Below, in pieces: positions 47,701 to 57,268 of a stretch of DNA of 64,000 nucleotides. The translations under genes were made by a program, and so were the position numbers. Each line of letters starts with the position of its first letter. Position 1 is the stretch's first letter. The stretch covers positions 11,594,001 through 11,658,000 of the forward strand of contig OZ234500.1 of NCBI GenBank assembly GCA_965153455.1, read 5' to 3'. The notes under the pieces are model-generated. The model was not told the DNA's origin, made no database searches, and saw only the letters and a program-made list of their open reading frames with translations. Source of the DNA: Sphagnum compactum (lineage: Eukaryota > Bryophyta > Sphagnopsida > Sphagnales).

Positions 47701-48798
47701 CCTGACTCCTGACCTTACTTGGGGGCACAGTCAAGGTTACCAATTACCTAATGATGATGTTACAATATTTGGTGATCTTTGAAAGATAGACTAGTGGGGA
47801 AAGAAAAACTTATTTCCAGCTTACTGGATGGATCAGGATGGAAGGTAAAATCTCAATTCTGGGAACACGTGGGGGGAACTGATGATCACATGCACTGCAA
47901 TTTTGGTCACATGATAGCTGCTATTATGACTGGCCTCACTATAGGCTATATCTATGCCACATCACATTCCCACACTCTCTCTTGTTGCCCTGTTTATGTC
48001 TTTAACTTTGTCACCAGTTTCTTGCTCTTGTCTTTCTCCACACCATCATGTTAGTCGTGCTTCTCCCTGTCGTGGCTTGTCGTCTTGTAGTCTTTGGAGT
48101 TGGTCATCAGCTTCTTGTTGCTGCTCTACACTTTGATGAGCTCCACATGATATTGTACATAGCTACTAGCTGCATCATCTTCTAACAGCAAGTTTTGCAG
48201 TGTCTCTGCTGCTGCTCCCTCTGGAGCAGCTAAGTTTAAGAGGTTTTCATGAGCTTCTGTTGTCTTTTTGTTCCTTTCCAGCTCTTCAGCTAACTAGTTC
48301 TCCTTCAAGATCTATTCGATTGATCAATTGCAGTATGAATATGCGCACTAGTGTAGTTTTGTGGGTCACTTGAACATTTGGTCTTTGAATTCGGAGTTGA
48401 AGTCTTCCTTCATTCTGGTTGCTTTTGCTTTTCTCTGTCTAGTTTAGTGTTAGTCGCTGCTCTCTCATGAGCAACAAAATTCAGCTTCACAAAAGAATTC
48501 AGGATTGAAGTAGCTGAATTTTTGCATCCAGTCTCAGGTCAGACCAACTCTCGATGGATTGTAACGGATCCTGCTGCACAGGACATTGAGGATTGTTCAA
48601 GTACTGAGAACAAGACATTTCAAGACATTTCAAGTACTGGCATCTGTTGCATTTTCAATCGCCGGCCAAGGCGAGTTGCAATGTAGGTAGTTCCTAGTAT
48701 AGTCAACTCCCGCAATAGCAGAACTAAGGGTACTCGGGTCACCGGCGAGAACGTGATATGAAGAAGAGGTCAAGAATTGGTCTGTAAGAGGAGCTGCA
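47701..48798 (+). promoter_or_regulatory. Presumed promoter and 5' leader of the PADRE gene
   Basis: No promoter element is placed with confidence. TATAGGCTATATCTATG near 47941 is TATA-like. CT- and TGCTG-rich sequence (48050-48250) would suit a 5' leader. Open frames here (for example 47779-48054) lack protein character. Confidence 0.25.
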
Positions 48799-49752
48799 AT
48801 GGGTAACGGAGGATTGACAGGATGCAGTGTGATGGATGAGGAGGCAGTAAGTGTGGTGCATCCGAATGGGTATGTAGAGTACATCAGAAAGCCGTGCAAT
48901 GTGGATGAGCTTCTGCAGGGATACCCGAACTACTTCCTTAGCAGATCAATCATAGCCAAGAGTAGCCGTGGACTGCCGCGACATGCCAAGCTTGAGACAG
49001 GCCAGACTTACTTCTTGCAACCTAAACCTGGAACTCACGGCCCAGGTACTCGAAGAATTTTGCGTCCAATTCCAGCTCCCGGCGAGCATGCCCCGCGGGT
49101 GCCATTGACATTGTTGCAAGATTTGAAGGGGGTCGAGAATCAATGCAACACTGGTAGTGTTGGAGATCGGAAACGAAGAACCAGCTCTGTAGTGCACACG
49201 AGATATCCGACTTCAAAGAAAGGTATCAGCTCGCACGTCTTTCCTGTTCAATCTGAAGAGCTGGAACCAGGCCGCAAGGTCAAGCAGTCCGCAAGAGAGA
49301 TAGAACCGAAGAAAGCTTCTTATATTAGAACTTCAGAATATCTCGTCAAATTCGTTTTCTTTCAGGATTGTTCTCCTGCAACCTCTCGACTCATGTCTAA
49401 CGATCACCGCATCAGGTTACTAGAACCTCAAAGCGAGAATAGGTCAGCAAAGAGTAGATCATCAATCAAGCAAGATTCCCATCCTTACTCGAGAGGATCT
49501 CGGTGTTATAAGAGATCGGGGAACAAGTCCTGGCAGCCCGTGCTTCAAAGCATCTCTGAGGCAACGCCGGTAGTCCTTGATCATAAGTCTGCAGATCATC
49601 AGCACAATGCAGACCTTACTGGTGATGTTGATATAATTCATGACAGCTGCTGCACACCTCATGAGCTGCAGCTGTCTTATTATGTCGATACCCCTCATTA
49701 CAAGCAACTAGACATCAGTTTTGAAGCAAAATGTACTGTCTACACAGCTTAA
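48799..49752 (+). CDS. PADRE / DUF4228 domain protein, 317 residues
   Basis: Plant-specific protein of the PADRE (DUF4228) family, linked in other plants to responses to pathogens and abiotic stress; the biochemical role is unknown. The start MGNGG gives a Gly-2 N-myristoylation context, common in the family and suggesting membrane attachment. The N-terminal signature VVHPNGYVEYIRKP is at residues 19-32, followed by VDELLQGYPNYFLS (35-48) and a GQTYFLQP block near 68-75. The middle is basic and serine-rich, probably disordered. The family's C-terminal aromatic motif appears as SWQPVLQSISE with Trp at 245. An unusual 70-residue tail with several Cys and His follows. The gene is intact as one exon. 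An 87-base segment (49279-49365) starts GT, ends TTTCTTTCAG and keeps frame, so it may be an optional intron. 74-bp repeats start 19 bases after the stop. Confidence 0.85.
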   Translation: MGNGGLTGCSVMDEEAVSVVHPNGYVEYIRKPCNVDELLQGYPNYFLSRSIIAKSSRGLPRHAKLETGQTYFLQPKPGTHGPGTRRILRPIPAPGEHAPRVPLTLLQDLKGVENQCNTGSVGDRKRRTSSVVHTRYPTSKKGISSHVFPVQSEELEPGRKVKQSAREIEPKKASYIRTSEYLVKFVFFQDCSPATSRLMSNDHRIRLLEPQSENRSAKSRSSIKQDSHPYSRGSRCYKRSGNKSWQPVLQSISEATPVVLDHKSADHQHNADLTGDVDIIHDSCCTPHELQLSYYVDTPHYKQLDISFEAKCTVYTA

Positions 49753-49770
49753 ACTTATGTCTAGTTGCAG

Positions 49771-49943
49771 CACTAGGGCTGATCACTTCTCATGATCATG
49801 CCATGGGCAGCTTCCGTGTGTGGTGATCAAGACTTAAGTAGCAATACTAGGGCTGATCACTTCTCATGATCATGCCATGGGCAGCTTCCGTGCGAGGTGA
49901 TCAAGACTTAAGTAGCAGCACTAGGGCTGATCACTTCTCATCA
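49771..49943. repeat. 74-bp tandem repeat in the 3' flank of the PADRE gene
   Basis: ACTAGGGCTGATCACTTCTC starts at 49772, 49846 and 49920, giving two full units and a partial third. The unit contains three TGATCA-type palindromes, CATGATCATG and CCATGG. The copies are almost identical. It probably lies in the 3' untranslated region. Confidence 0.9.
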
Positions 49944-51065
49944 GTTGATGATCAATGCTGCTAAATTCGTCGTTTTACTCCACAGATCTTCTTCATTACA
50001 ATGAAACTCTACAATTGTACAACATATCATTCTCCTCATGATCCTCAATACATATATGCTTTGCAGGTTACCCATTAGTCAAGTTTGATTCTCTACTAGA
50101 GGCTCTAATCAGGAACCTCCAGCAACTTCCTGGAGCTTCTCTGTCACATAATAGAATTCATGTCCATCACCTGGAAGCTCACTACAAGAGAATATGGTTT
50201 TACCCACACAAAAAAGCCTCAACTCATGACACATGTGGAATGCGTAATATAAACTCTGTGATTTCATTCATTACAACATAACCATATGTGATGTTTATTG
50301 TGGCACATGTTAAGTTAAAATGATAATATTTGATATTAGGTGATGGCACATGTTATGCTTTTGAGACTTTCTTTCGAAATATTTGCAGTCGTGATTTAAT
50401 GACAGTCTTAATGCTTCATGAACTGCACAATTAATATGTAGTTTGATGACTCCCTGCAAATGCATGCCAGTACTTACTTAAGTTGTAAAGTAGTTGAATA
50501 GTAGGTTCAATTTGAAGATTCAATTTTGACAAATATAATATTTCAAAAGATGCTTCATTTTCCTTCACACAAAGATTTGCTTGAAGAAAACTATCCTTTT
50601 AAAATTTCAGCATGTCTAACTTTTTTTATAAATATTTGTTTAAGTTGCTATTCAACTCCAGTATTGCTTCATTGGCGCCACAGTGAACCAGCGCGAGTCA
50701 ATGCACCATACACTGGATGCCTGTTATTACTCCGTTGTGGATGAACCTTAACTGAGTTAATATTTGGTTTCACCTTGGTAACCAATTCTGTATGAAACAG
50801 GTCTCATATATAAGAAGATTACGAAAAAAATAGGTAATTACTAAGTGAGTACATGGTTTATACATAGGTATGGGCTGTTTTTATTATGTAGGCTAGACCA
50901 CCCATCACTGATTGCCTGCTTATGATCAAACACTTATTTATATTTTCATCATATGTGATTTATTTTGAACGATTTAAAATATTATGGGAGTGCTACCTTA
51001 AGCTCTAGAAATCATCTTTGAAATGCAAAGAGAAAAGAGTAATGAAAAATTAACAAGAAGAAAAA
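49944..51065. other. Unassigned region downstream of the PADRE gene
   Basis: No gene. The block TTTATTTTGAACGATTTAAAATATTATGGG... near 50958-51020 is similar to 51910-51990, beyond the Helitron, so the two are diverged copies of one repeat. Confidence 0.45.
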
Positions 51066-51830
51066 TCCTATATATAAAAGCTAACATGGTGTCTGTGTGT
51101 CACAAGACGTTCTGCGTTTTAACATTACGTCGGAATCGGCGACAGTTAGGGCAGTTGCGAAACATCTTTGAAAAACAAATTTTTAGAAATTGTCATGATG
51201 TCTCGGGGGGAGGGCCAGCACGGGCGGATTTAATTTGATTTTGGAAAAAATTGGATGCTTAGTGGCAATTTTTTTTTCTTTTTTTTAAAAATATTGTTAA
51301 TGTGACAATTTTTGACATCCTTTTTTTTGTGGGGAAAAAACACATCTAAAACTGAAAAAGACAATTTTCCAAGTCTTTTCTCCTTTTTTGTGTGTGTGCA
51401 AAATAGCAAAATTTGCCACAAAAAAAAGGTCAGATTTTTGTGCCTAGTTTGGTTGGGCATCAAGGTGCCTAATAATAATAAAAAAATTTGAGACACTTAT
51501 GTTTGGCAGTCAAAATAATATTATTTTACAATTCAACATTTTAATAATAGAGTTATAATTATATGTCTTGAAGGATTTTGGTTTCTTTTAGAGGGATTTT
51601 TTAAAGATTAGATATATTTTTTGCTATGGTGAAATAGATTTGAATTTTCATAATTCTTCTTCTTTTGCCTTAAGATACTTTTAAATGTAAATGGAAAGGC
51701 CACCATGTGACACCATGGAAAATGCGAAGGACGGGAGGGGGGTCGACGGGGTAAAAAATCGGAATGGGCAATGGGAAGGACCGGGGGGGGGGGAGCTCGA
51801 CGGGTGCATTATGCACCGGGTTCACACTAG
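51066..51830 (+). mobile_element. Non-autonomous Helitron, 765 bp
   Basis: The 5' end reads TCCTATATATAAAAGCTAAC, typical of Helitron starts with TC. The 3' end has a hairpin (GGTGC at 51803-51807, GCACC at 51813-51817) and, 13 bases later, CTAG at 51827-51830. The base before is A (51065) and the base after is T (51831), which is the AT target expected. There is no target duplication and no terminal inverted repeat, also as expected. The ends are GC-rich while the inside is AT-rich. No Rep/helicase gene, so it depends on another element. Confidence 0.75.
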
Positions 51831-53029
51831 TAAACTTTAAAACTTATAAAACATGTGTTTTTTTTTTTTCTCTTTGAACCCCTCCTATCTTCAAACCACA
51901 TAACTTTTGTGTTTTTTATTCATTTTAAACAATATAAAATGCTATTGGAGAGCCACCTTAATTTTTACAAATCATGTTTTAACTCTAATAACAACAAAGC
52001 AACATACAAATAATTTTTTAGGTGTTCAGGAACTGGCCTTTGTAGTGTTCAGTGGTTTGTCTTTTTGAGTTCTTGATCCCTTTTCTTTTGGGGGGCCGTA
52101 ACTTTGTCATTACTAATTTATTTTCAACGATCATAAATGTGTCAGATGCATCAAAAGGAGGGGTTCAAGTTTTGTTTGTACACTAGAACAACAGAGCCCT
52201 CCCCTTGATCCTGCCTGCCCATAGCTCTTCACTGTTCGGTCACAGGCCGGTCTGACCTACTTACTAACAACCCACAAAGTAATCAAAAAAAGCAACTTAG
52301 CTAACTATGATGTTTTAGCTAGGGAAGTGGAACCCAACAGAAAACTGTTTCCTGACCACTTACCATCCATCCTTCATAGTATGCTGGGGTGCTGGTTCAC
52401 TGTGGCCCTTCCTAGGAGCACTTGCTAGTCATCCACACCCACATAACAGCAAGCATGCCTGCTCTGCCACTTCAACTGCATCCAAAGATTCCTAACTAAA
52501 GACTTCTTGGAAGAAGTAGCTGGTTTTTTTCTTTTTCCTGTCTTACATCCAAATGATTCCGTGACCACGGGCTGTTGTAAAATCACGCAGCTTTAATCTG
52601 TTACACGGGTACGGAGTTTTTGAATTTCTTCCTTTTATTGACAGTCAACTTTTCCTCCAGTGCATAAAGTTACCTTCCCATCACTTTATCAACTGCAATA
52701 AATTATGTACAGTGGCTCAGCAGTTGGCATGAGCTGCAGGTTCCCCATATGCGCACTGGATATTAGAACGTTAATACAAGTACACAAGTTGTCTGCCCCC
52801 CCGCCAGATTCAGATCAGCCCGACGTCATGATTGATCCGAGGTCTAGTGATTCAGAGCCTGACCTTTAACATGATCCAAGTCTCTGGGGAGCTTCACAAG
52901 GTCGGCGAGAGGAGGGGGAGGAGGAACTGGAGGGGCACAGTTAACTAGGCGCGTTCATGATTGAAGATTAATCTGGAAGCATGAGCCAAGGCTCCAACTC
53001 ACTCACTAGAGAATGCAATGATCTTACAA
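51831..53029. other. Unassigned region
   Basis: Contains a possible GGTTC-type repeat near 52380-52400 and GC-richer unique sequence at 52800-52990. No reading frame supported. Confidence 0.45.
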
Positions 53030-53705
53030 CGGTCGATTACATCCAGATTCTGTTACGTGCCTAATACTAACCTAGTAGGCGATTACATCCAGATTTTGTT
53101 ACATGTCAAGCTAGGTTAATGCCTAGTAACTAGCCTCGTAGGTGATTACATCTAGATTCTGTTACGTGCCGGCCTAGGTTTTAATATCCAGTACTAGCTT
53201 AGTAGGTGTATACGTGGGCAAGTTAGTCCAGCACTCAACTCAACCTAGGTTAATGCCCAGTAAAATCTAGCCTAGTAGGTGATTACATCCAGATTCTGTT
53301 ATACAGCAATCTAGGTAAATGCCTACTAACATTTAGCCTAGTAGGTGATTACATCTAGATTCTGTCACATGGCAACCTAGGTTAATGCCGTTAACATCTA
53401 GCCTAGTAGGTGATTACATCTAGATTCTGTCACATGGCAACCTACGTAATGCCTATTAACATCTAGACTAGTAGGTGATTACATCCGGATTATGTTAAAT
53501 GGCACCTAGGTTAATATCTAGTACTAGCTAGTAGGTGGATACGTGGGCAGGCCACTCCAGCGCTGGACTCAACCTAAGTTAATGGCTAGTACTAGCCTAG
53601 TACGTGATTACATCTAGATTCTTTTACGTGCCAACCTAGGTTTAAATGCCTAGTAGTAGGGCAGTAGGCGTGTGTGTACGCGGTCAGGCCAGCTCAGCGG
53701 TGGAC
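53030..53705. repeat. Composite minisatellite, ~46-70-bp units
   Basis: GTAGGTGATTACATC(C/T)AGATTCTGTTACGTG and CCTAGGTTAATGCCTAGTA blocks alternate about ten times, with GATTACAT at 53035, 53081, 53144, 53281, 53347, 53412, 53477 and 53605. At three places (near 53205, 53530 and 53660) the GATTACAT block is replaced by a variant with TACGTGGGCAGGCCA and CAGCGCTGGACTCAACC, giving a higher-order pattern with about 325 bp between the first two. Rich in CTAG and CCTAGG palindromes. Confidence 0.85.
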
Positions 53706-53984
53706 TGTATATCAAAAGGCCACAATGATTAGTGTCAGGAACTGGAGGTTAGTGATGATGATGATCAATACGATCATGGACTGTGCAGCCACAACTGATC
53801 ATTAAATTACGTGCGCTACTCTTGGATACTTACAGCAGCCATCAGTAACCTGCAACCTCCAGCCAACAGGGCCTGAAGGTTATGGAAACCCATAACCTTC
53901 CCTCCTCAGTCCTGGGGCTGCTGATGCTGCACCACCCCCCCCAACAGACTTAGTACTACAGAATAAGAACAAGGGGCGTGGCAC
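53706..53984. other. Unassigned, GC-moderate DNA
   Basis: Contains GATGATGATGATCAATACGATCATGG and a C-run near 53934. The GGCCTGAAGGTTATGG and CCATAACCTTCC words near 53870-53900 form a short inverted repeat. No gene. Confidence 0.45.
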
Positions 53985-54135
53985 ACTGTCGCCTTGCCAT
54001 TTCCATTAAAAGTATCTTCAGGCAAAAGAAGAATTATGGAAATTCAAACATTTCACCATGCAAAAATATAATCTTCAAAAAAATCCTTTAAAAGAAACCA
54101 AAATCCTTCAAGATATCATAACTGTGTAACGAATC
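53985..54135 (-). repeat. Inverted copy of part of the Helitron interior
   Basis: On the minus strand this reads CTTGAAGGATTTTGGTTTC, then TTTTTTGAAGATTA, ATGGTGAAAT, TTTGAATTT, CATAATTCTTCTTTTGCCT and GAAGATACTTTTAA. The same order is found on the plus strand at about 51568-51690 inside the Helitron. This points either to a second Helitron of the same family, whose ends I cannot see, or to a captured host repeat. Confidence 0.7.
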
Positions 54136-54646
54136 TCAAGTTTCAACACAAGCTATCATCTTTCAAAAATCCTTATTTAAATTAGACCTACTACCTTGGG
54201 GTCAAAATCCCTTAAGCCACTACACCCAATAATGAATCTAAGGACGATGTCTTGCCTTTGTAGACAATTCCAACAAAGTGCACAAGTAATGTGCTAGAAC
54301 CCAGTCTCTAGACATTGCACATTGAACTGTTAGTTCACTCTAGATAACTAAGGAAACTAATTCAGACCAGCAAATCCAGCAATCCTATTTGCCTGAAAAA
54401 AAGAATCTTCGAGCCTACACACACCCTATCCTGCTGAACATTGAAATTAGTGGTCCCTTTCAAGTTTCTACCATTTCTATTGGTTCTCTAAAATTCTCAC
54501 AAACCTACCAAACCCTAATCTATACTACCTTTCCTTTGAATAATAGATTGCAGCTATAACTTATGATATATGGAATAGAAAAATGGCTCTGCTGTCACTG
54601 GCCACTACATTCTGATATAGAATATTCTCATAACTTAGGATCATGA
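54136..54646. other. Unassigned AT-rich DNA
   Basis: Left flank of the hAT element. Nothing recognised. Confidence 0.5.
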
Positions 54647-54654
54647 GTCATGAC
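54647..54654. repeat. Left 8-bp target site duplication of the hAT element
   Basis: GTCATGAC here is identical to 57261-57268. It fits the hAT target preference nTnnnnAn and is itself a palindrome. Confidence 0.9.
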
Positions 54655-54778
54655 CAGGCCTGTCTATCTAGGCGATCGGAGGCGGCACCACCTAAATTAC
54701 CTAAACGACCCCCCGTCGGCGCGCCTAAATCAGCAAGTTGCGTGGTTGGGGGAGCGTGTGTTGGGGGTGGTCCTATAA

Positions 54779-54933
54779 GCGCCATTGCTTGCTGTTCTAC
54801 ATCATATAAGCGCCATTGCTTGCTGTTCTACGTCGTATAAGCGCCATTGCTTGCTGTTCTACGTCGTATAAGCGCCATTGCTTGTTGTTCTACGTCATAT
54901 AAGCGCCATTGCTTGCTGTTCTACATCATTCTA
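54779..54933 (+). repeat. 31-bp tandem repeat, 5 copies, in the hAT 5' subterminal region
   Basis: GCGCCATTGCTTGCTGTTCTAC starts at 54779, 54810, 54841, 54872 and 54903, exactly every 31 bases, with CATCATATAA or GTCGTATAA filling each unit. It lies between the left terminal repeat and the start codon. Subterminal repeats of this kind are commonly transposase binding sites in hAT elements, so that role is likely but not shown. The open frame through it is a chance extension of the gene. Confidence 0.9.
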
Positions 54934-54942
54934 CTCCATTTC

Positions 54943-57139
54943 ATGAGTTCTAATCGTGCTTCTGAGTATGTGAAGGACAACGACGTCCGCTTGGGTTTGA
55001 GGGTGTCCACCAGGGCGGCGAATGGTGGGCCGCAGGTCACTGGACTACAATGTCGTTTCTGTATTGCTTTTGGCCATGAGGAGAAGGTTGGCGCGAAGCG
55101 CCAGGCTCTGACCGCTGTTCAGGGATGGATGCGCCCTTTCCGCTACGACAACATTGAAAGTCATGTTAGCGGCCAGCACCCAACGAAATGGGCCGAGTAT
55201 AAGCGGCTCCATTCGATTGTTGAGCGCCAAGCATTCTTTGACGATGTCCCGGTCGCGTTCAGAAATTCTATTAAGGTGCACTTCCCGTCTTCATCTCTTG
55301 GCGCTGAGCGTCAAATCGTATTCGACATCGAGAAGGACATCGTGGACGTGATCGTATGCGGCATGATGTTTGACCCTGCTGACATTGTCGACAGTGATGC
55401 GGACAGTGATGCGGAGGAGAATGATCTTGCATTCGGCAGTGACGCTGAGCGCGATGCTATACTTCGTCGACGTATTCAAAAGGCAGAATTGGGGAAAGAG
55501 CGAGCGCTATCATTATTTCAGCGCGTGGATCAAGAGGAGGAGGAGGAGGAGGGCAATGCGAGTTATTCTTACTCGGTCACTATCCCGAAGTCGAAAATTA
55601 TTGTATTCCAGTTATCTGTCCGATACGTGTCATGCGGCGCGTCTTTTCGGTTGGCGTCCAACATATTGAGCTGCACGTATAATGTGCTGCACAACCCTGT
55701 TCTGCGTGCTTGCTCTCGCCATGATGTCGCCAACTACATCAGAGTTGTGTGTGCTGTCAACCTGCAATGCATTGCTCGCCATCTGCGCCGTGCATGGGCA
55801 TTTTCAATTGCGCTGGACTCTGCAACTCATCAAAGCACCTCATATCTCGATGTGCGCTTTCGAATCTTCATCTGGCCTTCTATAACATTGTTAACCTGCA
55901 TGCGGTTGCGCTTCCAATGTTCGATTGGCACACCGGCGAGGTCATGTTCCAGATGGTTGTATCTTTCTTGGACGTTCTTCGCCCCAGTTGGAAGGTTCAT
56001 CTACTTGGTGTGTCTTCTGATGGAGCCTGCAACATGACTGGCCGTGTTTCTGGTGTTGTCACTCGCCTCAGCAACGCGATGCACAACGAGTGCCCTCTGA
56101 CTCGAGTTTGGTGTGGAGCGCATCAATTAGATCTCGTTATGTAACACATCATGGACACCATCGTGAAGGAGCGTTTTTTTATTGTCATGACCGGATTTAT
56201 CACCCACTTGACATGGCAGCTGAATCTTATCGCGGATATGAAAACAACGTGCCCTCGTGTCCTCAATCGCTGGCTATCCACGGAGAAGGTCATTAAGTGG
56301 TTCAAGATTCATCGGCCACAGTTGCTTGCACATATCGAGTCTAAGCAGCCACCTTCCACTCCACCTCGCCTATGGTGGGTGTCTCTGCTTGCCATGCATC
56401 ACTTTACCTCCAGGACGGCAATCACGTTTCGCAAGATTCAAGGATTGACGACGCTGTTGGATCAACAGCAAGCTGCCCTGGTTGGTCTCGTCACCTCTCT
56501 CATGGAGGATGTTGGCGTCACTGGGCCGCTCACTGTTGAAGCGATTGCGAATCTCGACGCATCGAGTCACGTCATCAGCGACCGCTATGCAGTTCCATTG
56601 TCTTCTGTCCGTGAGTTCATCAACGGCTTGGCTTCCTGGGTTGATTCTATTGTTGACGAAACCGATGAAGGCCAACGGAGCGAGCTCTTCAACGACATCG
56701 CTTCTGTTTATGTGACCGCCTGCGATCGTATCTTTGAACTGTCCGCCTATCGCGATGAAAACAACAACCCGCTGGCCGATCCGTCTTCCTTCCCACCAGT
56801 GTTACCACACGAGCTCGTCAAACTATCCGCTGCCGAGTTTATTTGCAAGATGCGCCGTTATAGCTATCGATTGGAGCAGTGTTATTCGAGTGAGCATATC
56901 GACATTATCGCCGACGAGCACAAGTAGCTGATCCATGCTTATCGGACTGAGCAAGTCCTCAAGCAGAGCATCGATGCGCTATCTAGTCAATCAGCCTTCA
57001 AGGATGGGTGGAGTCTACTCGGTCGCCGATTCCCAAACCTGATGGAGTTCTGTGGTGTGATTGCGACCCTGTTTCCTGGGACCGGGAAGGCGTGCTGCAG
57101 GCGAAGCAGTGGATGTTCATTGAGCAGTTCGAGCCCTGA
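54943..57139 (+). pseudogene. hAT transposase, disrupted by a frameshift, two stops and a deletion
   Basis: The ATG at 54943 (MSSNRASEYVKDNDVRL) starts just after the 31-bp repeats. Residues 37-79 hold a BED-like zinc finger (C37, C40, H74, H79). An acidic region with a run of about seven glutamates follows near 55535-55551. The RNase H-like catalytic fold begins with the first Asp in ALDSATH (near 55817). A one-base frameshift near 55872-55885 moves the rest to another frame, which carries the second Asp in SSDGACNMTG (near 56015-56045) and the C-x2-H motif WCGAHQLDLV (56112-56141). A TAA at 56142-56144 and a TAG at 56925-56927 interrupt the second frame; both are one C-to-T change from Gln codons. 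Near 57085 the C-terminal dimerisation region has lost a stretch, after which another frame runs to TGA at 57137-57139 (EGVLQAKQW). The enzyme cannot be made intact. Confidence 0.88.
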
Positions 57140-57260
57140 TTGGCACTCTAAATGTTTAATAAAGCTTACATTGACACACCGCCTAAACTAAGGTCTCTCG
57201 ATGCGACTACATCAAGCTAATTTAGGTAATATAGGCGCCCGCCTAGACTAGACAGGCCTG

Positions 57261-57268
57261 GTCATGAC
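57261..57268. repeat. Right 8-bp target site duplication of the hAT element
   Basis: GTCATGAC, identical to 54647-54654. Confidence 0.9.

Larger units (their letters stand above)
54655..57260 (+). mobile_element. hAT-superfamily DNA transposon, 2,606 bp, GC-rich
   Basis: Terminal inverted repeats start with CAGGCCTGTCTA at 54655 and end with its complement at 57260. They continue with TCTAGGCG, where the right side has one extra base, and again pair at a CTA(A/T)ATTACCTAAA block further in. Perfect 8-bp duplications flank it. Inside is one gene on the plus strand with the hAT transposase signatures, now broken. Base composition is clearly richer in G and C than the flanking DNA, and CpG is common, unlike the host. 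The intact ends and perfect target duplication argue for a fairly recent insertion; the broken gene argues that it arrived already defective or decayed since. It could still be moved by an active relative. Confidence 0.92.

Noticed and set aside
47779-48136. Open frames upstream of the PADRE gene
   Set aside because: Hydrophobic or Cys-rich chance text in a CT-rich leader region; no start context or family match.
49771-49943. Terminal repeats of a transposon next to the PADRE gene
   Set aside because: The copies are head-to-tail with a 74-bp period and no element between them.
53030-53705. CRISPR-like alternation of repeats and spacers
   Set aside because: Units are direct, degenerate and without constant-length unique spacers; plant context; it is a minisatellite.
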